Counted from the first letter of the stretch, positions 1-9,213 are shown. The stretch is 64,000 bases of DNA from a candidate division WOR-3 bacterium (GCA_039802005.1 JBDRVV010000002.1:1-64000), one strand, 5' to 3'. The notes: generated from the sequence alone by a model not told the origin. Numbers and translations: made by a program.

Positions 1-503
1 ACATCAGCCTGGAGTAACTCAAGTCTTGATGCAGAACCGAGTTCATATTTCGTTTCAACAAGTTTTTTATTCTCCAGTGCACGCTCCAGTGCCTTCTGGG
101 ATGAATTCAGTAATTCATTTGCAGTGATAAGATTGTAATATGATTTCTTTATATTTAAGATAAGATTTGCAATATCCTGATTATGCTGTATTGAAGTGCC
201 TTTTTCCTGTCCTTTGGCAACAACTATTGAACTTATCACATCAAGGTCAAATACGGGCATTGAAAGAGTGATTGAGCCTGTGTAACGCTCGGTAGTCATA
301 CTCTGATATTCACTCTTTGTCCAGGACCCGGTTGTTGAATTTGTAGGCAGGAGATAAGAGAGTGCCTTGAAAAATTGAACCCTGGACTTTGCCAGATTTT
401 CTCTTGACTCAAGGTAAGTCGGACTTTGTCTCAATGCAATATCAATGGTTTCATTAAGGGATAATGTATCAATTTGTGACATTAAAGAAATTATTATCCA
501 CAT
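1..503 (-). CDS. TolC-like outer membrane efflux protein (N-terminal part)
   Basis: This is the N-terminal part of a gene that runs off the left edge of the window. The translation has the coiled-helix style of TolC/OEP proteins: an early 'SLNETIDIALRQSPTY' segment, then YYNLITANELL, then 'TKYELGSASRLELLQAD', the classic helical repeat with a G-x-x-x-x-x-E/D-L-L-Q turn. Family role: outer-membrane exit duct for RND or ABC efflux or type I secretion. I start it at the ATG ending at 503, giving a short leader (MWIIISLMS) followed by Gln; a second ATG at 482 would remove the leader. No Shine-Dalgarno precedes either start. A clear promoter lies only 10 bp upstream. The partner pump is not in the window. 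Confidence 0.8.
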   Translation of the reverse strand, partial: MWIIISLMSQIDTLSLNETIDIALRQSPTYLESRENLAKSRVQFFKALSYLLPTNSTTGSWTKSEYQSMTTERYTGSITLSMPVFDLDVISSIVVAKGQEKGTSIQHNQDIANLILNIKKSYYNLITANELLNSSQKALERALENKKLVETKYELGSASRLELLQAD

Positions 504-513
504 ATACTTTTAT

Positions 514-541
514 ATTATACACACATCCAGCACAAAATCAA
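514..541 (-). promoter_or_regulatory. Sigma70-type promoter of the TolC-like gene
   Basis: On the minus strand: TTGATT, 16 bp, TATAAT. The -10 box ends 10 bp before the ATG at 503, so the transcript would have a leader of only a few bases. Confidence 0.6.
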
Positions 542-679
542 GTATCAGATTAAACATATGTGTCAATTATTACAGTAATGGTGTTTGTGATGTGATATCC
601 CTTTTAAAAAGTTTCAAAAATGTGTCATTCTATCAGGCAAACTTTTTTAGTAGTAAAAAAATGAAAAAACAAAAATAAC

Positions 680-2080
680 TTACCAGATACCGGTTCTTAA
701 AAATTCGTCCATTGACCGTGCAGCAATGCGGGCATCACCCATTGCAAGAATTACGGTTGCCCCACCCCTCACCACATCACCACCTGCCCAGCAGCGGGGC
801 TTTGATGTCTTCATCGTTGCCTTATCAACCTCAATATTCCCCCATTTCCCTGCCTTCAAATCTGGGGTAGTTTGTGGAATCAAAGGATTGGGTCCTTGAC
901 CAATGGCACATATCACAGTATCAACTGCGGAGATATAATTGGAACCTTCTATTGGCACGGGTTTTCTTCTTCCTGATGCATCGGGTTCACCAAGCTGCAT
1001 TTTTATACACTCCATTTCTTTTACCCAGCCATTCTCATCACCAATATATTTTATTGGCAGCGTAAGCCAGTCAAATATAACACCTTCTTCTTCAGCGTGA
1101 TGTATCTCTTCTGCCCGTGCTGGCATCTCCTGTTTACTTCTGCGATAAACAATATGTACTTCATCTGCACCGAGCCTTAATGCAGTCCTTGCACAATCCA
1201 TTGCGACATTTCCACCACCAACAACTGCGACCCTCTTTCCTCTAACAATCGGTGTATCATATTCAGGGAATAGATATGCCTTCATTAAATTGGAACGGGT
1301 TAAATATTCATTTGCTGAATATACCCCATTCAAATTTTCTCCCGGAATATTCATAAACCAAGGCAATCCAGCGCCCGTACCGATATATACTGCATCAAAT
1401 TCCTTTAGCAACTGGTCTATTGTTGCAGTCTTACCAACAATAAAATTCAGAACAAGTTTTACTCCACACCTGATTAAATAATCTACTTCACGATAGACAA
1501 TCGCCTTGGGCAGACGAAATTCGGGAATACCATAGACAAGCACTCCACCAGGTTTATGTAATGCCTCAAATATTGTGACTGAATGCCCAAACCTGTTCAA
1601 ATCGCCTGCCACGGTCAAACCGCCGGGACCCGAACCGATCACCGCCACTTTCTTTCCCGTTGGTGGGGGTAATTCTGGAATAGGTGCCTCACCCTGTGCA
1701 GCCTCGTAATCAGCCGCAAACCTCTCAAGCCTTCCAATCGCCACGGGTTCAAATTTTTTCGCAAGGGTACAAACCTGCTCACATTGTGTCTCCTGGGGAC
1801 AGACCCTACCACATACTGCAGGCAGAACATTCTTTTCTTTTAGTTTTTTAATCGCTGCCTTAAAATCTCCTTCGGCAATAAACTTTATGAATCCCGGTAT
1901 ATCAATCTCTACTGGACAGCCTGAAATACAGGGTGCCTTTTTACACTGCAAACATCTTTTGGCTTCGGCAATTGCCTCTTCGGGGCTATATCCGTAAGGA
2001 ACTTCATTGAAATTTTTTATCCGCTCTTTAGGCGGCTGCTCCCTCATTGGGGTTTTTTTAGGAACTATCTTTTCAGGCAT
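680..2080 (-). CDS. NfnB/GltD-like NAD(P)H-binding FAD/Fe-S oxidoreductase
   Basis: A 466-residue protein of the glutamate synthase small subunit/NfnB family. An N-terminal Fe-S segment (CLQCKKAPCISGCPVEIDIP, about residues 42-61) and a second Cys cluster (CGRVCPQETQCEQVC, about 90-104) are followed by a GSGPGGL FAD-binding loop (about 149) and a second Rossmann fold (VVGGGNVAMDCA). In Nfn, this subunit binds NADP(H) and the bifurcating FAD. It is last in a five-gene operon behind nuoE, nuoF, nuoG and nfnA homologues. There is no glutamate synthase large subunit, so a role in glutamate synthesis is unlikely. AAGGA lies about 8 bp before the start. The electron partner is inferred from context. 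Confidence 0.85.
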   Translation of the reverse strand: MPEKIVPKKTPMREQPPKERIKNFNEVPYGYSPEEAIAEAKRCLQCKKAPCISGCPVEIDIPGFIKFIAEGDFKAAIKKLKEKNVLPAVCGRVCPQETQCEQVCTLAKKFEPVAIGRLERFAADYEAAQGEAPIPELPPPTGKKVAVIGSGPGGLTVAGDLNRFGHSVTIFEALHKPGGVLVYGIPEFRLPKAIVYREVDYLIRCGVKLVLNFIVGKTATIDQLLKEFDAVYIGTGAGLPWFMNIPGENLNGVYSANEYLTRSNLMKAYLFPEYDTPIVRGKRVAVVGGGNVAMDCARTALRLGADEVHIVYRRSKQEMPARAEEIHHAEEEGVIFDWLTLPIKYIGDENGWVKEMECIKMQLGEPDASGRRKPVPIEGSNYISAVDTVICAIGQGPNPLIPQTTPDLKAGKWGNIEVDKATMKTSKPRCWAGGDVVRGGATVILAMGDARIAARSMDEFLRTGIW

Positions 2081-2103
2081 AGTGCATCCTTCGGATTTGA
2101 GAT

Positions 2104-2157
2104 TTGAGATTCAAATTTAGATATTTAGGCATTTTGGTATTTAGGTATTTTATTGCT
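2104..2157 (-). repeat. Short-word repeat after nfnA stop
   Basis: An AT-rich stretch built of variants of the word 'ATTTAGGTATTT/AGGCATTTTGG'. It starts directly after the nfnA stop codon. A close copy sits directly after the nuoG stop at 3078-3113, in the same orientation relative to its gene. Confidence 0.6.
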
Positions 2158-2982
2158 TTATCCATATTTCTCACACTCATAAAAACTTAAAGACCTTCTT
2201 TCTTCAGTTATATATATGTGCCGGCGGGTAAGAAGATTCTGCCAGTCAACAGTGTGGCCATCAAATTCCGGACCATCAACACAGGCAAACTTTGTCTCGC
2301 CATTTATTATCACACGACAGACCCCACACATTCCTGTTGCATCAATCATAATTGGATTTAATCCCACAATCGTCTTTATCCCGAAAGGTTTGGTAGTTTG
2401 AGAAACAAGGTATGTAAGATATGTGCAACCCTGGGCGTAGACCATATCCACGCTATACTTTGAAAGATAATCATTCAAAAATTTATCAATATGTCCAGCA
2501 TAACCCTTTGTCCCATCACGGGTTATCTCAAAAATTTCATCACTATATTCTTTCAACTTTTCCTGCCAGTAAAGCAGAAAACTGCTCCTTGCCTCAATCG
2601 CGGTAATGATTTTGTTATTATTATTTTTGAACGCCTTTATTACAGGATAAATAGCACCAATCCCATAACAACCACCAATCACAAGAATTTTTTTATCGCT
2701 AACCATTTCGGTTGGTTTACCCAGTGGTCCAGCAAGGTCAGCAATTGTCTCTCCTGTTTTCAAACAACCAAGTTTTCTTGTTGATGTTCCAACTTCCATA
2801 AATACAACACTTGCTGAACGTTCATCCCAGTCAACAAGATTCAATGGTATACGCTCACCAAATTCATCCGCACGGACAACAACAAACTCGCCAGCCTTTG
2901 CGTTCAAGTGGATAAAATCAGATTCAAGAATCATAAAATGGATATTAGGGACAAGCAATTCTTTTTTTAATATTTTAACCAT
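2158..2982 (-). CDS. NfnA-like ferredoxin reductase subunit (FAD/NAD-binding, 2Fe-2S)
   Basis: 274 residues, matching NfnA/sulfide dehydrogenase beta/PyrK-type reductases. An N-terminal FAD-binding barrel is followed by an NAD-binding fold (ILVIGGCYGIGAIYPVIKAF, about residues 98-117). The C-terminal 2Fe-2S loop reads GMCGVCRV with a distant FACVDGPEFDGHTVDW, which is the usual signature of this family. In Nfn this subunit handles NAD(H) and passes electrons to the FAD of NfnB. The start has a good Shine-Dalgarno (AAGGTG, 5 bp spacing). It lies between nuoG and nfnB homologues, separated from each by short repeat-containing spacers. Confidence 0.85.
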   Translation of the reverse strand: MVKILKKELLVPNIHFMILESDFIHLNAKAGEFVVVRADEFGERIPLNLVDWDERSASVVFMEVGTSTRKLGCLKTGETIADLAGPLGKPTEMVSDKKILVIGGCYGIGAIYPVIKAFKNNNNKIITAIEARSSFLLYWQEKLKEYSDEIFEITRDGTKGYAGHIDKFLNDYLSKYSVDMVYAQGCTYLTYLVSQTTKPFGIKTIVGLNPIMIDATGMCGVCRVIINGETKFACVDGPEFDGHTVDWQNLLTRRHIYITEERRSLSFYECEKYG

Positions 2983-3017
2983 AAATCACCTTGCAACCAA
3001 TAATGCAACAGCATTTT

Positions 3018-3040
3018 GCAGAGTAAACTCTGCCACTACA
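3018..3040 (-). repeat. REP-like hairpin, GTAG foot
   Basis: On the minus strand TGTAG is followed by a perfect 7-bp stem, GCAGAGT/ACTCTGC, with a 2-base loop. It has the same build as elements at 22256, 26958, 36703 and 44132. It sits in the nuoG-nfnA spacer. Confidence 0.6.
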
Positions 3041-3077
3041 TTGCAATATTTATTCGTTCGACTAAAGATAGACGCCA

Positions 3078-3113
3078 CATTTAGGTATTTAGGCATTTTG
3101 GAATTTAGGTATT
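3078..3113 (-). repeat. Short-word repeat after nuoG stop
   Basis: Second copy of the 'ATTTAGGTATTTAGGCATTTTGG' word repeat, placed immediately after the nuoG stop codon as the 2104-2157 copy is after nfnA. Confidence 0.6.
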
Positions 3114-5303
3114 TTATCTTATGCATTCTATCCTCACCCTCTGGCTCTCAATCAACCCATTTTCCCTGTTATAGTAAGCAAATACATAACCCATTGGGAC
3201 CTTTTCTGTAACCAATATTTCCATTTCAATCTCCGAATCTTCTGTGACTACTTTTACCCTTTCACCATTTTTTATCCTCAATTTCTTGGTATCCTCAGGA
3301 TTAATCCATAAAACTCTATCCTGATGCACTCTTCTAAATCCCGTCAGTATATCTGATAACCTTCTGTTTCTGAATCTAAACCCATTTTCCCGAATAATTA
3401 AATAAAATGGATAATCTTTAGTAAGACTCTCACCCTTTGTTTTATTCCTATCACTTTTGGATGTATCAGTCTCCGGAGCAACCTCACTTTTTATCCTTTC
3501 AAAATCTGTTCTTTCAACAATACTTTTTATTATCCACTCATCAGGTCGTGCATTTCCTCTTGGCTCAACGGCCTTATGCAATCTCTTCTCTTTTCCTTTG
3601 ATATCAATAAAACTTCCATCAACCTCAATAAATGTTGCTGCAGGTAAAAATAGGTCAAAATCAAACTCAGGCAAAAAGCAATCCTGCACGATGACCTTTT
3701 TGTATTTCTTTGTCTTTGGTATTGCAGCACCGATAAGGTAAAGACATTCAATTGAATTATTATTTATGACATCAGTTGCCCTTAATATATTTGCCTTGCT
3801 TAAGAATGTGTGATTTAGATTACTCACAAGCGGGAAACATTTGAATTTATTTCCACACTTATATTCCATAATATTATTCGGATTGTATAGAACACAGATT
3901 TCTCTATTTTTAATTAAACGTCTCGCATCAATATATTCCTGCTTTTTAATACCGGCAAAATCACTCAATTTATCGGAAGATAATAAATGGTCAAGGGCCT
4001 CCCATTCCTTTGCGGGTTCGGGTCTTAACCATATATCAGCCATATCCGCTATTTTTGTCTGAATCGGGTCAATGACAATTATAACTGGCTTCTCATTCAA
4101 AAATTTCTTTAAATTTAATAAAAAGACTGAAAAATCATTTATGAGGTCAAGATTGAGCACAAAAAGTGCAATCTTTTTTTCGGGTCTATCAAGGCAGATT
4201 TCATCAAAACTGTTAGAAGTATTTATCTCGGCACCCAATTCTTCAACACCCATTATCTCAGAAAATGTATTCAGGGCAGTAATTGTTTCCATAGTCAAGT
4301 CTGGAGAGAAAATAACACCGGTCTTTCCTTGATATTCTTTTAAGATATTACCGGCAATTTCAATCGCCTCGTCCCAGGAAATTTCTATTAGTTGGCCATT
4401 CCTCTTTACCAGCGGGGTTGTAATTCTCCTTGGATGATTGACAATGGGTGCAATCCCGAAACGACCTCTGATACACAACGGTTCTTTATCGGGTCTTGTT
4501 TTGATTAATCCATTTCCATTCACCTCGGCAACTATTTCACAACCCATACTACAGAGCATACAATGAGTCTTGCTCTCTTTTTCACATTTACCAAGATATT
4601 TATTATACCTTTCACGCATCGCACCAGTTGGACAGGCATCAACACAGGCACCACAGAATTGACAATTTGCGTCAAGATGGGGAAGATTGAACGGCGTTCC
4701 GACAAGTGTCTTGGGACCGCGATGGTGAAAATCAATTACATAGGCATCTCTCAACTCTGCACAGGCGCGCACACATCTGCCACAGAGAACACAGAGATTG
4801 TAATCCCTTTCAAAAAATGGGTCATAATCTTCTACCGGGATATTTCTATATTTAAAGGAGAAAGGAATTTCTTTTATTTCAAATTCTTCAACAAGTTTCT
4901 GTAGTTCACAGGTTCCATTCGCAGAGCAGTATTTACATCCGAATGTTATTGGTTCCTTTTCAATACATTCCATATAGTTTGCACAATCCTTTGTCTTGTC
5001 ACAAATCAAACAGGAGTACGGGTGTTCAGAAAGTATCAACTGGAGTATGAATTTGCGAATTTCTTTAAGAAGCGGGGTATCGGTCTTGATAACCATTCCA
5101 TCCTGAACCGGTAACGTGCAGGCAGTCATAGGTCTATTATTACCTTCAACTTCAACAATACATAGCCTGCAACCACCATAAGGGGTTAAATTATCCTGAT
5201 AGCAAAGTGTAGGTACGTAAATATTTTCGCGACGACAGACTTCCAATACCGTCTCACCCTTTTTGGCTGTGTATTTTTCACCATTGATTACGATATTCAC
5301 CAT
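3114..5303 (-). CDS. NuoG-like iron-sulfur/molybdopterin-fold subunit
   Basis: 729 residues. The N-terminus is a 2Fe-2S ferredoxin domain (CYQDNLTPYGGCRLC, about 34-48), then a His/Cys 4Fe-4S segment, then a two-cluster ferredoxin segment (CVLCGRCVRAC and CQFCGACVDACPTGAM). A Mo/W-type 4Fe-4S motif (CMLCSMGC) leads into a molybdopterin oxidoreductase fold with a C-terminal MopB_CT-like domain (about 620-729). No Cys or Sec stands where formate dehydrogenases carry their active-site residue, and there are no [FeFe]-hydrogenase H-cluster motifs. I therefore read it as NuoG-like electron wiring rather than FDH or hydrogenase. No Nuo membrane subunits are nearby, so the complex is probably soluble. 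A GAGGTG motif lies upstream of the ATG. Confidence 0.8.
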   Translation of the reverse strand: MVNIVINGEKYTAKKGETVLEVCRRENIYVPTLCYQDNLTPYGGCRLCIVEVEGNNRPMTACTLPVQDGMVIKTDTPLLKEIRKFILQLILSEHPYSCLICDKTKDCANYMECIEKEPITFGCKYCSANGTCELQKLVEEFEIKEIPFSFKYRNIPVEDYDPFFERDYNLCVLCGRCVRACAELRDAYVIDFHHRGPKTLVGTPFNLPHLDANCQFCGACVDACPTGAMRERYNKYLGKCEKESKTHCMLCSMGCEIVAEVNGNGLIKTRPDKEPLCIRGRFGIAPIVNHPRRITTPLVKRNGQLIEISWDEAIEIAGNILKEYQGKTGVIFSPDLTMETITALNTFSEIMGVEELGAEINTSNSFDEICLDRPEKKIALFVLNLDLINDFSVFLLNLKKFLNEKPVIIVIDPIQTKIADMADIWLRPEPAKEWEALDHLLSSDKLSDFAGIKKQEYIDARRLIKNREICVLYNPNNIMEYKCGNKFKCFPLVSNLNHTFLSKANILRATDVINNNSIECLYLIGAAIPKTKKYKKVIVQDCFLPEFDFDLFLPAATFIEVDGSFIDIKGKEKRLHKAVEPRGNARPDEWIIKSIVERTDFERIKSEVAPETDTSKSDRNKTKGESLTKDYPFYLIIRENGFRFRNRRLSDILTGFRRVHQDRVLWINPEDTKKLRIKNGERVKVVTEDSEIEMEILVTEKVPMGYVFAYYNRENGLIESQRVRIECIR

Positions 5304-5382
5304 ATTAACAATTCACCTCATCGTCCAACTAAGGACGTAACGAGTTTCCAAACCGTATAACTCAAAACGATTGACATTCTTT

Positions 5383-7212
5383 TCATATTGCCGGTGTCAC
5401 CTTCTTTACTGCATTGAATTTGGGTGGACATACAGAAAGACATATTCCGCACTTTATACATTTTGATTGATCAATCTTGTGAACCTTCTTTGGTTCACCC
5501 GAAATTGCCTTTGTCGGACAGTTCTTTGCACAGGCAACGCAACCAGTGCATAAATCCGGGTCAATCACATAAGAGATGAGTGCCTTGCAAACAAGTGCCG
5601 GGCACTTCTTTTCTTTAATATGGGCAATATATTCATTTTTAAAATATTTTATTGTGGTCAAGACTGGATTGGGCGCGGTCTGCCCAAGACCACATAGAGA
5701 ACCGAGTTTTACATTCTTGCCTATTGCCTCAAGTAATTCAATATCATTCTCCTTACCCTGTCCTTCAACTATACGATTCAGGATCTCAACCATTTGTTTT
5801 GTTCCGAGTCGGCATGGAACACACTTTCCACATGATTCCTGCTGGGTAAAATTCAAAAAGTACCTTGCCACATCTACCATACAGGTATCTTCATCCATCA
5901 CAATCATACCGCCTGAACCCATCATTGAACCGACGGCAGTGAGACTCTCGTAGTCAATAGGTAAGTCAAGATGTTCTTTTGGAATACAACCTCCGGATGG
6001 TCCACCGGTCTGAACTGCCTTGAATGCCTTATTATTAGGTATCCCGCCACCGATATCATAAATGATTTCGCGCAGGGTTATTCCCATTGGAACTTCAACC
6101 AATCCGGTATTGTTTATCTTGCCCACAAGGGAAAATATCTTCGTTCCCTTGCTATTCTCTGTTCCAATAGAAGCAAACCAATCAGCACCCCTAAGGATTA
6201 TCACGGGCACATTTGCCCAGGTTTCTACATTATTAATATTCGTGGGTTTTCCCCACAATCCTTTTTCTACCGGATAAGGCGGCCTGGTCCTCGGTCTTCC
6301 CACCCTTCCTTCAATCGCCGCCATTAAAGCAGTCTCTTCGCCGCAGACAAATGCACCTGCTCCTTGAACAACATCAATATTAAAATTAAAACCAGTGCCT
6401 AAGATATCCTCACCAAGCAATCCATATTCAAGTGCCTGTTTAATAGCAATTTGAACCCTTTTTACCGCAAGGGGATATTCTTTTCGCACATAGATAAATC
6501 CTTTTTGGGCGCCAATTGCATAGGCACCAATAAGCATACCTTCAATCACCGAATGGGGGTCTGCCTCAAGAACACTTCTATCCATAAATGCACCGGGGTC
6601 ACCTTCGTCTCCGTTACAAATGATATACTTTGGATGTCCTTCTGCAGCACGGCATAATTCCCATTTTTTACCAGTAGGAAATCCTGCACCCCCCCTACCC
6701 CTTAATCCTGATTTTTTAATTTCCTCAATAACTTGCTCTGGCTTCATTGACGATAAGACCTTCTGGAGTGCCTGATAACCATCAAATGCAATATATTCTT
6801 CAATATTTTCCGGGTCAAGCCTGCCCCGATTACGCAAGACAATGAGCCGCTGGTGTTTGAAAAATCCGATATCTGACATTTTTGGAACGGGTAGCGCCTC
6901 TTTTTCTGGCACATACATCAATTTCTTTGCCGGTCTGCCTTTTATAAGGTGTTCCTCAACGAGGTATGGCACATCCTTCTCAGTAACCCTTTGATAAAAA
7001 ATTGAGTCAGGCTGGGCAATTACGATTGGGCCACGCTCACAAAATCCCTGACAGCCAGTCGCAATCACTCTAACCTCTTCCTGAAGCCCTCTTTTGGCAA
7101 TCTCTTTTTCCAGTGCCTCTTTGACAACAAATGAACGGTTTGAAACGCAACCGGTACCGGCACAGACAAGCAGGTCTAATCTAAAACCTTTAACCTTTAT
7201 CTTCTTTGGCAT
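5383..7212 (-). CDS. NuoF/HydB-type NADH-binding flavoprotein
   Basis: 609 residues with the full HndC/HydB layout. An N-terminal thioredoxin-like 2Fe-2S domain (CAGTGC ... CQGFC) is followed by the NADH/FMN domain (GLRGRGGAGFPTGKKWE, about residues 170-186), a 4Fe-4S site (ESCGKCVPCRLGT) and a C-terminal pair of 4Fe-4S motifs (CTGCVACAKNCP and CIKCGICLSVCP). NuoF of respiratory complex I lacks both terminal extensions, so this is the soluble, bifurcation-type form. It accepts or donates electrons at NAD(H). Its start overlaps the end of nuoE by 23 bp, indicating a coupled operon. Confidence 0.88.
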   Translation of the reverse strand: MPKKIKVKGFRLDLLVCAGTGCVSNRSFVVKEALEKEIAKRGLQEEVRVIATGCQGFCERGPIVIAQPDSIFYQRVTEKDVPYLVEEHLIKGRPAKKLMYVPEKEALPVPKMSDIGFFKHQRLIVLRNRGRLDPENIEEYIAFDGYQALQKVLSSMKPEQVIEEIKKSGLRGRGGAGFPTGKKWELCRAAEGHPKYIICNGDEGDPGAFMDRSVLEADPHSVIEGMLIGAYAIGAQKGFIYVRKEYPLAVKRVQIAIKQALEYGLLGEDILGTGFNFNIDVVQGAGAFVCGEETALMAAIEGRVGRPRTRPPYPVEKGLWGKPTNINNVETWANVPVIILRGADWFASIGTENSKGTKIFSLVGKINNTGLVEVPMGITLREIIYDIGGGIPNNKAFKAVQTGGPSGGCIPKEHLDLPIDYESLTAVGSMMGSGGMIVMDEDTCMVDVARYFLNFTQQESCGKCVPCRLGTKQMVEILNRIVEGQGKENDIELLEAIGKNVKLGSLCGLGQTAPNPVLTTIKYFKNEYIAHIKEKKCPALVCKALISYVIDPDLCTGCVACAKNCPTKAISGEPKKVHKIDQSKCIKCGICLSVCPPKFNAVKKVTPAI

Positions 7213-7651
7213 ACTTCTCTAATAATTTATCAACCTTATTAACGGTTGTCTGTCCATGATATTCACCATCAATAACCACAATCGGAGCCAAGGCACAGGC
7301 ACCGAGGCAATTGACGGTTTCAAGGGTAAATTGATTATCAGGCGTGGTCTCACCGGATTTTATATTCAATCGTTCTTCAATTCTGCTCAATACCGCGGGA
7401 GCACCACGCACATGACAGGCGGTTCCCATACAAACCGTGCAAAGATGTTTTCCCCTTGGAACAAGGCTGAAGGCGGCATAAAATGTTGCGATACTATAAA
7501 TCTTGCTCAATGGAATATGCAATGCTCTTGAAACATACTCAAGCACTTCCCTGGGAAGATAATTATATTTATTTTGAATATTGTGCAAAACCTGAATAAG
7601 GTCAATTTCTTTCTCAATATACTGCTCTATGATACGGTTAATATCTTTCAT
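7190..7651 (-). CDS. NuoE/HydC-type 2Fe-2S subunit
   Basis: 153 residues of the 24-kDa NADH dehydrogenase subunit family. An N-terminal helical domain is followed by a thioredoxin-like fold with the four 2Fe-2S cysteines in the CxxxxC ... CLGAC pattern (CMGTAC, VNCLGAC). It pairs with the NuoF-like protein encoded directly downstream and shuttles electrons from FMN. It is the first gene of the nuoE-nuoF-nuoG-nfnA-nfnB operon. No Shine-Dalgarno is visible; the promoter -10 ends 9 bp before the ATG, so the mRNA is predicted to be nearly leaderless. Confidence 0.88.
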   Translation of the reverse strand: MKDINRIIEQYIEKEIDLIQVLHNIQNKYNYLPREVLEYVSRALHIPLSKIYSIATFYAAFSLVPRGKHLCTVCMGTACHVRGAPAVLSRIEERLNIKSGETTPDNQFTLETVNCLGACALAPIVVIDGEYHGQTTVNKVDKLLEKYAKEDKG

Positions 7652-7660
7652 AAGATAAAA

Positions 7661-7688
7661 ATTATATTCAATTTCAAAAAAAAATCAA
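7661..7688 (-). promoter_or_regulatory. Promoter of the nuoE operon
   Basis: Minus strand TTGATT, 16 bp, TATAAT, then 9 bp to the nuoE ATG. It is divergent from the promoter at 7709-7736. Confidence 0.65.
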
Positions 7689-7708
7689 GTAGCCATTTAA
7701 AAACAGGA

Positions 7709-7736
7709 TTGACTTGGGCTCTCAATTGGGTATAAT
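7709..7736 (+). promoter_or_regulatory. Promoter of the transglutaminase-ABC operon
   Basis: TTGACT, 16 bp, TATAAT, then 10 bp to the ATG at 7747. An in-frame ATG at 7714 would overlap the -35 box, which argues for the 7747 start. Confidence 0.7.
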
Positions 7737-7746
7737 AACTATATCT

Positions 7747-9213
7747 ATGAAGAAAATTATCACTATTTTAATTATGGTTTTAATAGTAGGTATCACGATT
7801 TTTCTGTTTTCAATAATCCCCGACCGTCCACGAAGTAATGAGTTAAAAGAAAATAACCCCGGAACTGTCAAAGAAATATCTGAAGAATGGCTCGGTATTT
7901 TTATTCAAGGACAAAGGGTTGGATATACCTTTACAAAGATTAAAAAACTTGATAGAGGTTTAGAAATTGAAACCAACAGTCAAATGACTATAAATATGAT
8001 GAATGAAATAACGACCCTTAAAACCCAGATATTTGCCACTGCCGATACTGATTATGCCCTTACGGATTTCTCGCTTTTTATAAATGCTAAAGGGCACGAA
8101 TCAAAGATAGAAGGTAATATAAAAAATAATAAACTCATACTTACTACATATTCTCAAGGCATAAAACAAACCCAGGTCAAAGAAATTAAAGAGAAACCTT
8201 ATATTCCTGATGTGATCGATTTAATTGTGCAAAAAAAGGATCTAAAGCCCGGCACCGAAATAACCCTTCCGTATTTTGATCCAACAAGTCAATCAACAGG
8301 AAAGGCAAAAATAAAGGTCTATCCCGAAGAAAAGGTAATGGTTTTAAATAAAGAAACCCGAGGCAAAAAGATCGAAATAAATTTTATGGGCGTGGTTTCA
8401 TATGTATGGCTTGATGAAAACAATAAGATAATAAAAAATGAGACCCCTAATCTATTTATGGAAATGATCCCCATGACCAAAGATGAAGCACTTAAAGAAG
8501 TTAAACCCCAGGAGGCATTTGACCTGTTGAGTTTCTTCTCAATAAAACTATCCAAACCTTTACCAGAAGACAGGAAAATATCTTTTGTAAAACTCAAACT
8601 AACAGGTATTTCGGTTGAAGGGTTAGACCTTAATGATGATTTCCAAAAAGTAGTTTCTGAAGAACCTCTGATTATAGAAATATCACTCGCTGATATTAAT
8701 TCTTTGAAAGATTTAACAGTGCCAATTGCCGAATATAAGGAATTTCTATCGCCTTCGGCATATATTCAGTGTGAGCATCAAGATATTATCAAAGCAGCAA
8801 AAGAAATAGCTGGAAAAGAAAAATCTGCGCTTAATATAATAAAAAAGGTCACCAACGGAGTCTATAGAATGCTGAAAAAAGTCCCTACGCCTTCAATGCC
8901 CTCAGCAATTGATGTACTTAAGACAAAAGAAGGCGACTGTAATGAACATTCAATTCTCTTTACTGCATTTTCAAGGGCTCTTGGGATACCAACGAAAGTT
9001 TATGTTGGGTTAGTAAATCTTCAGGGAGATGCTTATTTCTATCATGCATGGTGTGCGGTATGGCTTGGACAATGGGTGCCGGTTGACCCCACATTCAACC
9101 AATTTCCGGCTGATGTATATCATTTAAAATTAAAAGAAGGCGAGATATCAGACTGGGCTGAAGTAATGAGGGTCGTGGGCAAACTCAAAATTGATGTATT
9201 AGAGTATCATTGA
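7747..9213 (+). CDS. Membrane-anchored transglutaminase-like protein
   Basis: 488 residues from the ATG at 7747. An N-terminal membrane anchor (MKKIITILIMVLIVGITIFL) is followed by a long beta-rich region of unknown function. The C-terminal transglutaminase-like domain carries the papain-type triad: Cys in EGDCNEHS, His in YHAWCAVW and Asp in VPVDPTFN. Such domains act as peptidases or amidases outside the cytoplasm. The orientation suggests an anchor with the catalytic part outside. The stop overlaps the ATG of an ABC ATPase by one base, so they share a transcript. The substrate is unknown. Confidence 0.8.
   Translation: MKKIITILIMVLIVGITIFLFSIIPDRPRSNELKENNPGTVKEISEEWLGIFIQGQRVGYTFTKIKKLDRGLEIETNSQMTINMMNEITTLKTQIFATADTDYALTDFSLFINAKGHESKIEGNIKNNKLILTTYSQGIKQTQVKEIKEKPYIPDVIDLIVQKKDLKPGTEITLPYFDPTSQSTGKAKIKVYPEEKVMVLNKETRGKKIEINFMGVVSYVWLDENNKIIKNETPNLFMEMIPMTKDEALKEVKPQEAFDLLSFFSIKLSKPLPEDRKISFVKLKLTGISVEGLDLNDDFQKVVSEEPLIIEISLADINSLKDLTVPIAEYKEFLSPSAYIQCEHQDIIKAAKEIAGKEKSALNIIKKVTNGVYRMLKKVPTPSMPSAIDVLKTKEGDCNEHSILFTAFSRALGIPTKVYVGLVNLQGDAYFYHAWCAVWLGQWVPVDPTFNQFPADVYHLKLKEGEISDWAEVMRVVGKLKIDVLEYH

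Noticed and set aside
3114-5303. NuoG-like protein as a formate dehydrogenase or [FeFe]-hydrogenase catalytic subunit
   Set aside because: No Cys/Sec active-site residue at the expected place and no H-cluster cysteine motifs are visible.
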